From contig NZ_CP016464.1 of NCBI RefSeq assembly GCF_001713455.1, positions 867,501 through 931,500 on the forward strand: a DNA stretch of 64,000 bases, written 5' to 3'. The first letter of the stretch is position 1; the number at the start of each line of letters is the position of its first letter. The stretch is from Bosea sp. RAC05 (lineage in GTDB: Bacteria; Pseudomonadota; Alphaproteobacteria; Rhizobiales; Beijerinckiaceae). Shown here one piece after another: positions 18,159-25,839 of this stretch. Below the pieces are notes generated by a model. It made no database searches, was not told the origin of the DNA, and saw only the letters and a program-made list of their open reading frames with translations. Position numbers and translations under genes: made by a program.

Positions 18159-18337
18159 CAGGTGCGGCGTTGGTAATGCCGTCCCTGCCGCGCCTCCGCT
18201 CATCGCCGGCTGCCGGGCGAGAGCATCGCTGTCGGCGCGCGACAGGATCCATCGCCGCCCGCTCCCGACCCGACGGAATCAGACAGGCCGCGATCAGCGA
18301 ATCCCACTTCGAATCGGATCGCCCCTGCGGGCGTCCC

Positions 18338-19066
18338 TCAGCGTTCCTCTCTGGGCGTGATCAACATCCGGAACAGCACGCCGTCACCGAGCTCGCTGTT
18401 GATCTCGCGCATCGCGAAATACGGCGTCAGCACGAGCACCATCAGAAGGCTGGTCGCGGCCGCCTCCATCAGGCTTCCGTCCGCGAGTTCGGACATGATC
18501 GCCACCGGGGGCTTGCCATGGACCGTGCCGACAATGAGCTCCTCGATCACGGTGAGAATCATGAGGAGCGAGGCGAAGAGCAGCGCCTGCCAGGCGATGG
18601 CGCCGATCGGGCGGCCTTTGCGCCGGACGCGTTCGCCGACCCGCGCACCATGCAAGAGCAGCAGGAACTTGCCGAGCACGAGCGCCTTGATGGCCGCCAG
18701 CCCGAGGGGCGCGTAGGGCACGCCCGCTTGGGTCAGCACGGCCGTCTTGAAGAGAAGGATGGCGCCGAAGCAGACGTAGAGGTAGGCGGCGATCACCGCA
18801 TAGGCGATGAGTTCGTGGCGGGCACGCTCGGCCAGGCTGGCATGGCGCTCCGCGCTCGCGGGAGCCGAGGGCGCAGGCGCACCGCCTGCCCCCGCGTCCA
18901 CGCTGCGCAGGACCGCAACCTCGGCGGGCGTGCACCAGGCGCTGAAGCCGTCGGTCCAGACGAGAAGGTCTCCGTCCGGCTCCGCGGCCACCATGGCCTT
19001 GACCTCGTTCCGCGACATCGGCCCCACGACATCGCCGTGCCTTGCCACGAACCACTGGGAATCCAT
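18338..19066 (-). CDS. membrane protein with N-terminal GYF-like domain
   Basis: A 242-aa protein. The first ~55 residues form a GYF_2-type module (WFVARHGDVVGPMSRNEVKA followed by DLLVWTDGFSAWCTPAEV), with the usual W...GP...W..G...W pattern thought to bind proline-rich peptides. A short Ala/Pro linker follows. Then come about four hydrophobic segments: LIAYAVIAAYLYVCFGAIL, PLGLAAIKALVLGKFLLLL, WQALLFASLLMILTVIEELI and MEAAATSLLMVLVLTPYF. The GYF module would face the cytoplasm. Function unknown. It is a single gene, flanked by the tRNA-derived repeat on one side and IS debris on the other. Confidence 0.75.
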   Translation of the reverse strand: MDSQWFVARHGDVVGPMSRNEVKAMVAAEPDGDLLVWTDGFSAWCTPAEVAVLRSVDAGAGGAPAPSAPASAERHASLAERARHELIAYAVIAAYLYVCFGAILLFKTAVLTQAGVPYAPLGLAAIKALVLGKFLLLLHGARVGERVRRKGRPIGAIAWQALLFASLLMILTVIEELIVGTVHGKPPVAIMSELADGSLMEAAATSLLMVLVLTPYFAMREINSELGDGVLFRMLITPREER

Positions 19067-19440
19067 CGTCTCGCCCCGCTGCCCCGTCCGTCGGCACTGT
19101 CCGCCCTGCGCGATAGGGTGGCAAGGCCGGATTGACGCTTCGTCATCCCCGGGCCTTTCAGCCCGACAGCGCCGAACTGCGGGCCTCCCTCGGCTTCGTC
19201 CTCGGGCAAGACGTCACGGCAGCATCGACGAGCTCCATCAGCAACAGCGCGGTGCGCTCATCGCCCTGCAGCACGGTTCCGCCACCGACGCGGTCCGCGC
19301 GATCGGCCGCGTCGACAGCCTCCGAGAGGCGCTCGTCGGCCTCCGGCGGCAATGGGTTGCGGTTTAACGGCCAGGGAGAGACGTCGCGGGTCGGGATCAG
19401 GGGATCCGGGCATTCGATGGATCGACGCCATGCCTCGATG
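19067..19440. other. degraded stretch, possible gene remnant
   Basis: No intact gene. One plus-strand frame at about 19215-19367 reads SIDELHQQQRGALIALQHGS and ends VGLRRQWVAV with a stop, which looks like the C-terminus of an unidentified helical protein without its N-terminus. The segment around 19405-19430 shares TCGATGGATCGACGCC with 31066-31081. Confidence 0.35.
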
Positions 19441-19444
19441 GCAA

Positions 19445-19550
19445 GGGCATGCAGCACGTTCGCGGCGCGCCCGATCGCCCCCCAGACGCAGGGCACGATC
19501 GAGCGCTGGCACCCAACCTTCAAGAACCGCATCCTGCCCAGAACCTCTGT
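19445..19550 (+). mobile_element. IS3-family transposase OrfB (integrase core) remnant
   Basis: One frame reads PQTQGTIERWHPTFKNRIL, matching the end of the rve integrase core of IS3-family OrfB proteins (typically 'YHPQTQGKIERWHQTLKNR'). Only about 35 codons survive, without ends or the DDE residues. It is a dead fragment 1.4 kb before the second repeat-gene copy. Confidence 0.75.
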
Positions 19551-19598
19551 TCCCGAGGCCCCGGACACGTCTCACATCATCTGACCACGCACACGGTT

Positions 19599-20543
19599 TC
19601 ACCGCTTCGGCAGCGGTCGAGACGGTATCCTCTGATGATTCCCCGCCTGCGGCGGAGGCGGAAACCCAAAATCATGCCCCCCCGCGGGCGGCGCAAGCGG
19701 CAGAGGCTGATGGTGCCCCGGCAGCAGCGCAGCCGGAATCTGCTGGTGAGCCCCCTGCGTAAACGCGCGCTGCAGAGCGTGGACGATCGCATTCGCGAAC
19801 TGATGCGTCATGCCCCGGACGCCGAAGAAGGGAACGTTCAGGCTGGACACAAACATGACCTGATGGTGGCCGGGTCCGAGGGCGTTTTTTTCCACCGCGA
19901 AGCCGACAAAGCCCTCCGGCTGCTCACGAAGGCGTTTCACGAGGATTTGGTGGGCAGCAGAATCGCGATATCGACGATTTGCAGTGGTGTTCGTGGGGGC
20001 CATTGTTAGAGCCCCAGGGACGGATGCCGAGGCTGCGATGCCGGGCACGCGATGCGAGCCTATGGTTGGTCTGGTTCGGCCAAGCCGAACACTCTGATTC
20101 TGCTGCATCGCCGGAAACACCAGCGCTTGTGTGGCAGCTCCGGCCATGTGCTCCAGCGCGGCGTTCGAATAATGATCGATCGGCGTCAGGTCGCGTTCAT
20201 GAAATAGCGGCCCCTGATATTTACGGGCATTTCGGGCTGGAACAAGCGGGCACAGGAACACTTTCCCCGTGGCCATGTGGACGACCCCTGTATAGGCGAC
20301 ACGCTCTTGCCCGATGGCAGCCGGCTGCGGCGGCGCTGCACGATGCGGACTGCCATGGGGCAAGAATCGATGGGCGGGTGCGCGGGCGGCTGCGTTCGCG
20401 GGCGGGTCAGGGACCCTTTCGCGGAACGCGACGATGGAGGCGATGTCCAGCCTGAGCCGGGGAACGGTGGGCAGCGGGGGGCCGTTTCCGTTTAGGACAA
20501 GCGGTGTCTGTTCCGGCGTGAATATATCGGGCATCTTGGACAT
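19599..20543 (-). CDS. orphan protein of unknown function
   Basis: A 314-aa frame with an AT-rich upstream region, unlike its neighbours. The start is uncertain (20543, or the second ATG at 20534). There is no signal peptide or membrane helix. The central part (about residues 75-235) looks like a folded domain: VHMATGKVFLCPLVPA, LTPIDHYSNAALEHMAGAAT, RTRPTIGSHRVPGIAA and FVGFAVEKNALGPGHHQVMF. The N-terminal 70 residues are Pro/Ala-rich and the last 60 are Pro/Gln/His-rich and disordered-looking. This layout is reminiscent of secreted or toxin-like proteins with disordered ends, but I recognise no family and assign no function. It lies between IS debris and a repeat gene, so it may be acquired. 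Confidence 0.5.
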   Translation of the reverse strand: MSKMPDIFTPEQTPLVLNGNGPPLPTVPRLRLDIASIVAFRERVPDPPANAAARAPAHRFLPHGSPHRAAPPQPAAIGQERVAYTGVVHMATGKVFLCPLVPARNARKYQGPLFHERDLTPIDHYSNAALEHMAGAATQALVFPAMQQNQSVRLGRTRPTIGSHRVPGIAASASVPGALTMAPTNTTANRRYRDSAAHQILVKRLREQPEGFVGFAVEKNALGPGHHQVMFVSSLNVPFFGVRGMTHQFANAIVHALQRAFTQGAHQQIPAALLPGHHQPLPLAPPAGGHDFGFPPPPQAGNHQRIPSRPLPKR

Positions 20544-20726
20544 CCTGAACTTGGGAGGGTCTGTCGCAGGGGAATGCTAGATTTATTTAATATAGCTGGA
20601 CGGTTTTACGAACGCGACCAATTGATTCAACGAAGGTGGCCCCGATGTCATCTCTGTTCTGCTGATGGGCGTCAGAGCCCTGCGCCCGGTGTGAGGCCAT
20701 AGGACCTCAATCAGGGGGGCGGCTCA

Positions 20727-20740
20727 GTTCCGGGGGGAAC
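20727..20740. promoter_or_regulatory. dyad GTTCC-N4-GGAAC
   Basis: A perfect 5+5 dyad with loop GGGG, 85 bp upstream of the stronger dyad at 20812. Only this copy of the repeat gene has it. Confidence 0.35.
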
Positions 20741-20811
20741 AGGCCGGATTCCTGCGCAGAGCGGGCTCGATTGGTCTGAACAGTCGGGGCTGTCGCCAAC
20801 TGGATTTCGCC

Positions 20812-20829
20812 CTGTTCCCGCCGGAACAG
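20812..20829. promoter_or_regulatory. conserved dyad CTGTTCC-N4-GGAACAG upstream of repeat gene copy A
   Basis: A perfect 7+7 inverted repeat 73 bp before the start codon. The same arms occur at 31133-31150 before copy B while the 4-nt centre differs (CGCC versus CACT), so the arms appear to be conserved. This is the expected look of a repressor or activator operator. Confidence 0.5.
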
Positions 20830-20901
20830 TGCACCGATGCGCCCGACTCTAGGGTCAATTCATCGGCGAACGGATCGCCGCCCCGCCAGAGGATGAGCGT
20901 C

Positions 20902-21300
20902 ATGACCCAGAGCTTCACCAAGGTTTGCAGCAAGACCGTCGCCGCCGCCCTGACCGTCGCCCTGATCAGCGGTTCCTTCGTCTCCGGCGCCTCGGCCTCC
21001 GACCGCGGCTTCGAGGTCAAGCCGGTCAAGCAGCACAGCCGCAAGACGGCCGTCGCCGGGGCCCTGCTCGGCCTCACCGGCGCCCTCATCGGCGCGGCGA
21101 TCGTCAGCAACCAGGCCCGCGCCGCCGAGCCCCGCTACCGCAGCTTCCATGACCGCGACCAGCGTCACGCGGACTATGGCCACCAGCGCCCGGTGCGCTT
21201 CGTCGAGGCCGAGGAGGACTGCTTCGAGAAGCCGATCAAGCGCTTCGATCGCTACTCCGGCGAGACCATCATCGTCGGCTACAAGACCATCTGCCGCTGA
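20902..21300 (+). CDS. small secreted glycine-zipper-like protein, copy A
   Basis: A 132-aa protein. ATG 20902 is preferred over ATG 20893 because AGAGG then lies 9 nt upstream. Signal peptide: MTQSFTKVCSKTVAAALTVA to GASA, cut before SDRG near residue 33. The mature protein starts with a basic segment, then a small-residue hydrophobic stretch (AVAGALLGLTGALIGAAIV, glycine-zipper-like), then a charged C-terminus ending EEDCFEKPIKRFDRYSGETI and YKTICR, with two cysteines. Probably periplasmic or outer-membrane associated. Function unknown. Copy B at 31223 is nearly identical, and a truncated copy is at 14785. Copy A differs in the middle (FHDRDQRHADYG). Confidence 0.75.
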   Translation: MTQSFTKVCSKTVAAALTVALISGSFVSGASASDRGFEVKPVKQHSRKTAVAGALLGLTGALIGAAIVSNQARAAEPRYRSFHDRDQRHADYGHQRPVRFVEAEEDCFEKPIKRFDRYSGETIIVGYKTICR

Positions 21301-21320
21301 ACGCGTGACGCAGCACCAGG

Positions 21321-21352
21321 CCCCTGGCGAGCACGCCAGGGGCTTTGCTTTT
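21321..21352 (+). terminator. hairpin terminator of repeat gene copy A
   Basis: CCCCTGGC and GCCAGGGG flank a 6-nt loop and are followed by CTTTGCTTTTT, a good intrinsic terminator 20 bp after the stop codon. Confidence 0.75.
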
Positions 21353-21530
21353 TGGGCCGGTGTCGCATGTCCGCAGCCCGTCCGCAGGAGGCCCGAATGA
21401 TGTCCGTGTCGCGCCCCCGCCGGACCGAGGGTCCGACGGTGAACCTTGGCGGGTCGAGCCGCCGTGGTCGATGGGAACGCGGTGGCGAGCCGATGCCCGT
21501 CACGAAGCCCGGCGTCGGCAGGCAACGCGT

Positions 21531-23147
21531 TCATCGCTCTCCTGGAGCATCCGAGAGATCCTCGAACCTCAGCTGGAAGCGTGCGAGGTATTTGCGCAGC
21601 CTGTCGGCGTCATTGCCGCTCGTCTTGGCCGTGCGCGAGACCGAGAAGAGCATCCGCCCGGCGGCGCTCAGCGAGCGGCTCTCGCGGCAGACGGCGACGA
21701 CCGCGGCCAGTTGGGCCCGGTCGAACAGATCGATCTGCTCGATCCGTTCGCTTCCAAGAAGATTGGTCAGCAGCCGCTCGGGGCCAGCTACCTCGGCACG
21801 ATCTGCGTGCCAGCGTTTCATAAGCCGGCTAATTTCATCGCGCACCGTCACCTCGTTGATGCGCCCCTGCGGAGCCAGGGTCGCCATGCGCGTGATCGAG
21901 GCCGAAAGGTCGCGGAAATTGGCAGGCCATGGCGCATCGGGGGCGACGGCAAAGGCGAGATAGAGTTCGCGGGCTTCCTTGTTGAAGGTGGCGTTCTGTC
22001 GCTCCCGCTCGGCAAAGCGCCGCAGTTCGAAATCGAGGTTCGGTTCGATATCCTCCTTCCGCTCGCGCAGAGCCGGCAGGCGGAAGGTCCAGAGGTTGAG
22101 GCGCGCGAACAGGTCCTCGCGAAACGAGCCCTCTCGGACACGCTGAGACAGGTCGCGATTGGTGCCGGCGATCAGCTGGAAGTCGGAGCTGCGGTCCCGG
22201 TCGGAGCCCATGGGCAGGAAGCGCTTCTCCTCGATCGCACGCAGGCACATCGCCTGTTCGTCGAGGCCGAGTTCGCCGATCTCGTCGAGGAACAGCACGC
22301 CCTTGTCGGCTGCTTTCATCAGGCCCGGCCGGTCGCTCTGGGCGCCGGTGAAGGCGCCCTTTACGTGGCCGAACAGGGTCGACATGGCCTGGTCGCCGCG
22401 CAGCGTCGCGCAGTTCACCTCGACGAAGGCGCCCGAGACCTGGTGCTGGGCCTTCTTCAACTCGTAGATTCGCCGGGCGAGCTGCGATTTGCCGGCCCCG
22501 GTCGGGCCGGTCAGGAGAACCGGCGCGCGCGAACGGATCGCGACGCGCTCGATCTGGTCGATCATCGCATTGAAGACCGGGCTTCTCGTGGCGATGCCCG
22601 ATTTCAGGAACGAGGTCGCCTCATCATGCTCGGCAGCAAAGCGCGTCGCGATGGCGTCGTAGCGTGACAGGTCGAGATCAATGATGGAGTGCCCGCCGGA
22701 GACATCGTCGCCGGTCGGGCGCCCGCGCGGCGGCGACAGCTGGAGCAGGCGCCCGGGGATGAAATGCGCTTCCGTCAGCAGGAACCAGCAGATCTGAGCG
22801 ACATGGGTGCCGGTGGTAATGTTGACCAGATAGTCCTCGCGGTCGGGATCGAAGGCATAGGTCCGGGCGAACTCCCGCAGTCTTGTATAGACCTCGCTGA
22901 AATCCCAGGGGTCCTTCATCTCGACGAGATGCCGCCGAACCTCGGTCGCGGGCGACACCGTTTCGATATCGGCGATGATCTCCCGGGCGAGGCCCTCGGA
23001 CTTGCGACCATGGATCAGTTCCAGCCGGTCGATGAACAGCCCCTGCTGCTGGCACAGCGCGATCGTCGGCCGCCAGCGCTTCCAGCGCTCGCCGCGGCCG
23101 GCATCGAGCGTGGTTCCCAGAATGCTGATGGCAACGCGGCGGCGCAT
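21531..23147 (-). CDS. rtcR: RtcR, sigma-54-dependent activator of RNA repair genes
   Basis: A 538-aa bacterial enhancer-binding protein. Residues 1-180 form the CARF-like sensor domain typical of RtcR (RVAISILGTTLDAG, LVNITTGTHVAQICWFLLTE). The AAA+ domain follows: Walker A GPTGAGKS at 214-221, the sigma-54 contact loop GAFTGA at 264-269, Walker B VLFLDEI at 284-290 and an R-finger region FREDLFARLNLW. A C-terminal helix-turn-helix (LSAAGRMLFSVSR) is likely. RtcR senses RNA ends or fragments and switches on rtcB from a sigma-54 promoter. It is divergent from rtcB. Length and motifs are complete. Confidence 0.95.
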   Translation of the reverse strand: MRRRVAISILGTTLDAGRGERWKRWRPTIALCQQQGLFIDRLELIHGRKSEGLAREIIADIETVSPATEVRRHLVEMKDPWDFSEVYTRLREFARTYAFDPDREDYLVNITTGTHVAQICWFLLTEAHFIPGRLLQLSPPRGRPTGDDVSGGHSIIDLDLSRYDAIATRFAAEHDEATSFLKSGIATRSPVFNAMIDQIERVAIRSRAPVLLTGPTGAGKSQLARRIYELKKAQHQVSGAFVEVNCATLRGDQAMSTLFGHVKGAFTGAQSDRPGLMKAADKGVLFLDEIGELGLDEQAMCLRAIEEKRFLPMGSDRDRSSDFQLIAGTNRDLSQRVREGSFREDLFARLNLWTFRLPALRERKEDIEPNLDFELRRFAERERQNATFNKEARELYLAFAVAPDAPWPANFRDLSASITRMATLAPQGRINEVTVRDEISRLMKRWHADRAEVAGPERLLTNLLGSERIEQIDLFDRAQLAAVVAVCRESRSLSAAGRMLFSVSRTAKTSGNDADRLRKYLARFQLRFEDLSDAPGER

Positions 23148-23311
23148 GGTTCAGGCCTATCTAAAAATCTATTTAAGTATCCTACAGGATATAATCTTCA
23201 CAGGACAGTACCGGCTCACATGACGGGTCATCATGCGACGACCTAGAATTAATCGCGTTATATCAGAGAGTTGCGCGAAATTTTTGCCCCGCAGTCGTTG
23301 TCTGCCGCTTG

Positions 23312-23328
23312 TTGGCACGGAGCCTGTA
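23312..23328 (+). promoter_or_regulatory. sigma-54 promoter of rtcB
   Basis: TTGGCACG, N4, CTGTA matches the -24/-12 consensus TTGGCACG-N4-TTGCA: perfect at -24 and with a conserved TG at -12 in correct spacing. Orientation is toward rtcB, opposite the sigma-54 activator rtcR, which makes it convincing. Transcription would start near 23338, leaving a ~190-nt leader. Confidence 0.75.
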
Positions 23329-23343
23329 CTGTGTGTCCGGCGA

Positions 23344-23486
23344 CGCCGAGCTCGAGCTTGAGCTCCGATGCATCGGCGATCACGCAGCAGGCCCCCGGCG
23401 GCAATCCGGCCGCCGGGGTTTCGGGTATCGAATGAAGAACTGTGCCTGCGAGTGCGACTGGAAGCACCGCCGCGGCCAAGCCGCGG
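23344..23486 (+). ncRNA. structured leader of rtcB (three hairpins)
   Basis: Within the predicted 5' leader: CGCCGA/TCGGCG (23344-23349 with 23373-23378) enclosing GAGCT/AGCTC; CCCCGGCGG/CCGCCGGGG (23393-23401 with 23410-23418) followed by TTTCGGG; and CCGCGG/CCGCGG (23470-23486). A 22-codon frame beginning MKNCACECDWKHRRG (23432-23500) lies between them without a good SD. The leader may be regulatory, or just GC-rich pairing. Confidence 0.4.
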
Positions 23487-23530
23487 AAGCCCCCTTGTGA
23501 CGGGTGCATAGGGCCGGAAAGAGAGACGAG

Positions 23531-24943
23531 ATGACTGAGGTTCTGAGCGGGCAGGATTTGATCGATGCCGGCGTCAAGCAGGGCAAGTGGTTCGGCCGCG
23601 CTCTGGCTGCGGGCAACGCGCTGCTGGACAAGGGCGGCTCCTTCGAGGAGGCGATCGCCGTGGCGCGCGGCTTCGCGCCGCCCCCGCCCGCGCTGCCGCA
23701 CGCCTCCGGTACGGTGCCCTTCCACCTCAACATCGCGGCGGAGACGCCTGATGAGCAGGCCAACATCGACTCGGTCGTGCTGACCATGACCGAACTGATG
23801 CGCACGCCCGTCGTGCGGGCGGGCGCGGTGATGCCCGATGCCTGCCCCGCCGGGCCGGTTGGCACGATTCCCGTCGGCGGCGTCGCGGTCTCCGAGGGCA
23901 TCCATCCCGGCATGCATTCGGCCGACATCTGCTGTTCGATGGCGATCTCGCTGTTTCCCGGTGTCGCTCCGGCGGCGCTGCTGGACGCCGTCCATGCGGT
24001 GACGCATTTCGGTCCCGGCGGCCGGCCGCGCGGACAGCAGATGCGGCCGCCTGCGGAGGTGATGGCGCGCTTCGAAGCCAACCCGCTGCTGCGCGACATT
24101 CCGAGCATGGCGATCGAGCATTTCGGCACGCAGGGCGACGGCAACCACTTCGCCTATGTCGGGACGTTGAAGTCGAGCGGCGTGACGGCACTGGTCACGC
24201 ATCATGGCTCGCGCGGTCCTGGCGCGCGGCTCTACGGCAAGGGCATGCGGGTGGCGGAGGATTTCCGGCGCCTGCTGTCGCCGGAGACCGCGCCGCAGAA
24301 CGCCTGGATTCCCGCCGATACGCGCGAGGCGGACGAATACTGGGATGCGCTGCAGGCCATTCGCGAATGGACCAAGCACAACCATGTCGTCATCCACGAC
24401 ATGGCGGCCGAGCGGCTGTCGGCGAAGGTGTCGGATCGGTTCTGGAACGAGCACAACTTCGTCTTCCGGCGCTCGGACGGGCTGTTCTACCACGGCAAGG
24501 GCGCGACTCCGGCCTTCGACAACTGGGCCGGAGACGCGACCGATCTGACGCTGATTCCGCTGAACATGGCGGAACCGGTGCTGATCGTCCGTGGGAAGAA
24601 CGCCGCCAACGGGCTGGGCTTCTCGCCGCATGGCGCAGGCCGCAACCTCTCCCGCACCCGCCACAAGCGGATGCAGGAGGGTCGCACCGACGCGGAGATC
24701 CTGGCGGCGGAGACGCAGGGGATCGACGCGCGCTTCTTCTCGGGGGTGACCGATATCTCGGAACTGCCGAGCGCCTACAAGAGCGCGGCCTCGGTGCGCC
24801 GGCAGATCGAGCATTACGGCCTGGCGGAGGTCGTCGACGAGGTGCTGCCTTTTGGATGCATCATGGCTGGCGACTGGGAAAAGGAGGCGCCCTGGCGCAA
24901 GAAGAAGCAGCGGCGGCAGGAGCAGGGGACCGGCCGTCCCTGA
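23531..24943 (+). CDS. rtcB: RtcB, RNA-splicing/repair ligase
   Basis: A 470-aa RtcB family RNA ligase, which joins 2',3'-cyclic phosphate and 5'-OH RNA ends using GTP and Mn2+. ATG 23531 has GAGAGACGAG upstream. Motifs: metal site HPGMHSADICCSM (D132, C135), FGTQGDGNHFAYVG with the GNHF metal histidine near 207, THHGSRGPGARLYGKG near 225-240, and the guanylylated-histidine motif FSPHGAGRNLSRTRH. ADICCSM replaces the more usual ADIGCGM, placing it in a divergent clade of longer RtcBs. There is no rtcA and no archease gene nearby. It is controlled by RtcR via the sigma-54 promoter. The basic C-terminus (WRKKKQRRQEQ) could contact RNA. Confidence 0.95.
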   Translation: MTEVLSGQDLIDAGVKQGKWFGRALAAGNALLDKGGSFEEAIAVARGFAPPPPALPHASGTVPFHLNIAAETPDEQANIDSVVLTMTELMRTPVVRAGAVMPDACPAGPVGTIPVGGVAVSEGIHPGMHSADICCSMAISLFPGVAPAALLDAVHAVTHFGPGGRPRGQQMRPPAEVMARFEANPLLRDIPSMAIEHFGTQGDGNHFAYVGTLKSSGVTALVTHHGSRGPGARLYGKGMRVAEDFRRLLSPETAPQNAWIPADTREADEYWDALQAIREWTKHNHVVIHDMAAERLSAKVSDRFWNEHNFVFRRSDGLFYHGKGATPAFDNWAGDATDLTLIPLNMAEPVLIVRGKNAANGLGFSPHGAGRNLSRTRHKRMQEGRTDAEILAAETQGIDARFFSGVTDISELPSAYKSAASVRRQIEHYGLAEVVDEVLPFGCIMAGDWEKEAPWRKKKQRRQEQGTGRP

Positions 24944-25118
24944 CACTCCCGGCGACATCAGGGGGTGAGATCGCGCCGCGGCGCCGACGGCGTCGCCGCG
25001 CTTCTGTGCGCGCCGTGCCCGCGTTGGGCCTCCGGTCGCCAGCAGGCGCGCAAGCCCGGTTCGCGCTCGGCGCGTCGTTGAGGTCAAAGGAACAGATCGG
25101 AGTCGTTGGGCTGCGAAA

Positions 25119-25195
25119 CCGAGCGTCGGAGGGCAGCGCTCCATCCAGCTGAGCGACGGGCGCAATCCGTGGATGCTGGATGGCCAACCGCGCGG
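25119..25195 (-). repeat. decayed copy of the tRNA-Arg promoter and 5' half
   Basis: Third copy of the unit seen at 6614 and 18005, read leftward from about 25195. GCGCCCG, GCTCAGCTGGAT and TGCCCTCCGA are still present. Substitutions include position 9, the D arm and the anticodon loop, and the -10 box is CATCCA instead of TATCCA. The tRNA 5' end would be 25163. It lies about 180 bp past the rtcB stop, antisense to it. Confidence 0.75.
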
Positions 25196-25229
25196 CGGTG
25201 AGGACTTGTGGCGGTGCCGGGCGCGTGGC

Positions 25230-25267
25230 GGCAAAAGTCACGCGTCCGACCCGTGTCGGGCGCGGCC
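25230..25267 (+). repeat. degenerate tRNA-Arg 3'-half-like segment
   Basis: Follows the 25.1-kb 5'-half copy in the same layout as at 6728 and 18121, opposite strand. GGCAAAAGTCACGCG and CCGTGTCGGGCGCG are retained. Confidence 0.55.
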
Positions 25268-25303
25268 GCGATGGCGGCTTGGCGCTGGCCGTGTCCCCCG
25301 CGA

Positions 25304-25720
25304 TCAGTTGCGGGCCGCCGAGACGACCCTGCACAGGGAGCGGCGCACGGTTGCCGCATCGGCGATTTGTCCGGCCTGGATCATGAAGACGGCATCCACC
25401 CGCGTGCCCTTGCCCGCCGGGCGCGCCGAAAGGCGCAGCGTTTGCGGGCGGCCGGATCCGGAGGTTTCCTGAAAGGCCGTCAGCGCACCGGCCGCACGGT
25501 CGACGCTGACGCGGATGAAGCCTTCGGCCAGCATGGCGGCCCGCAGGCTGTTGATCGCCTGGCCCCTGTCGACGCCGGCAAAGGTCTGGGACGTCCGAAA
25601 ATTCAGGGCGGTGAGCATGGGCGTTCCCTCGACCTCGAAGTTGCTCTCGCAGGTCTGGGCCATGAGAGGCGTGGCGCTGAACAGGAAGCCGAACGCGGCC
25701 GCGGAAATCAGACTCTTCAT
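25304..25720 (-). CDS. small secreted protein of unknown function
   Basis: A 138-aa protein. ATG 25720 has AAGGA six nt upstream and begins a signal peptide, MKSLISAAAFGFLFSATPLM, cut after AQ/before TCESN near residue 22. The mature part contains QTFAGVDRGQAINSLRAAML, GFIRVSVDRAAGALTAFQET and RVDAVFMIQAGQIADAATVR, with two cysteines (TCES, SLCRVV) likely bridged. Alternating polar and apolar residues suggest a beta-rich, DUF-type periplasmic domain. I do not recognise the family. Monocistronic. Confidence 0.7.
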   Translation of the reverse strand: MKSLISAAAFGFLFSATPLMAQTCESNFEVEGTPMLTALNFRTSQTFAGVDRGQAINSLRAAMLAEGFIRVSVDRAAGALTAFQETSGSGRPQTLRLSARPAGKGTRVDAVFMIQAGQIADAATVRRSLCRVVSAARN

Positions 25721-25839
25721 TTTGGGTCCTTGGCTGTCTTCACGCGCGGATTGCGCAATCAGGGTCTCCGCGGCGTCGCTGGCCGCGGGCCTGTGGAGGA
25801 AAGGAACCACCCCTCGCCAACCGGGCGGGGCGGCCGGGA

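Noticed and set aside
20823..20860. EcfG-type general stress promoter (GGAAC-N16/17-CGTT) before the repeat gene
   Set aside because: GGAAC is present as part of the dyad, but no CGTT is found at the right distance in either copy.
23258..25234. Long minus-strand frame opposite rtcB
   Set aside because: It is antisense to an unmistakable RtcB with all motifs. The composition (Arg/His/Gly-rich, no hydrophobic core) is what high-GC codon bias produces on the opposite strand.
6577..25267. A single simple integrative element bounded by tRNA direct repeats
   Set aside because: No integrase gene is found anywhere in the interval, and the duplicated part is promoter plus 5' half rather than the usual 3' end. 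The repeats are reported, but element boundaries are not claimed.
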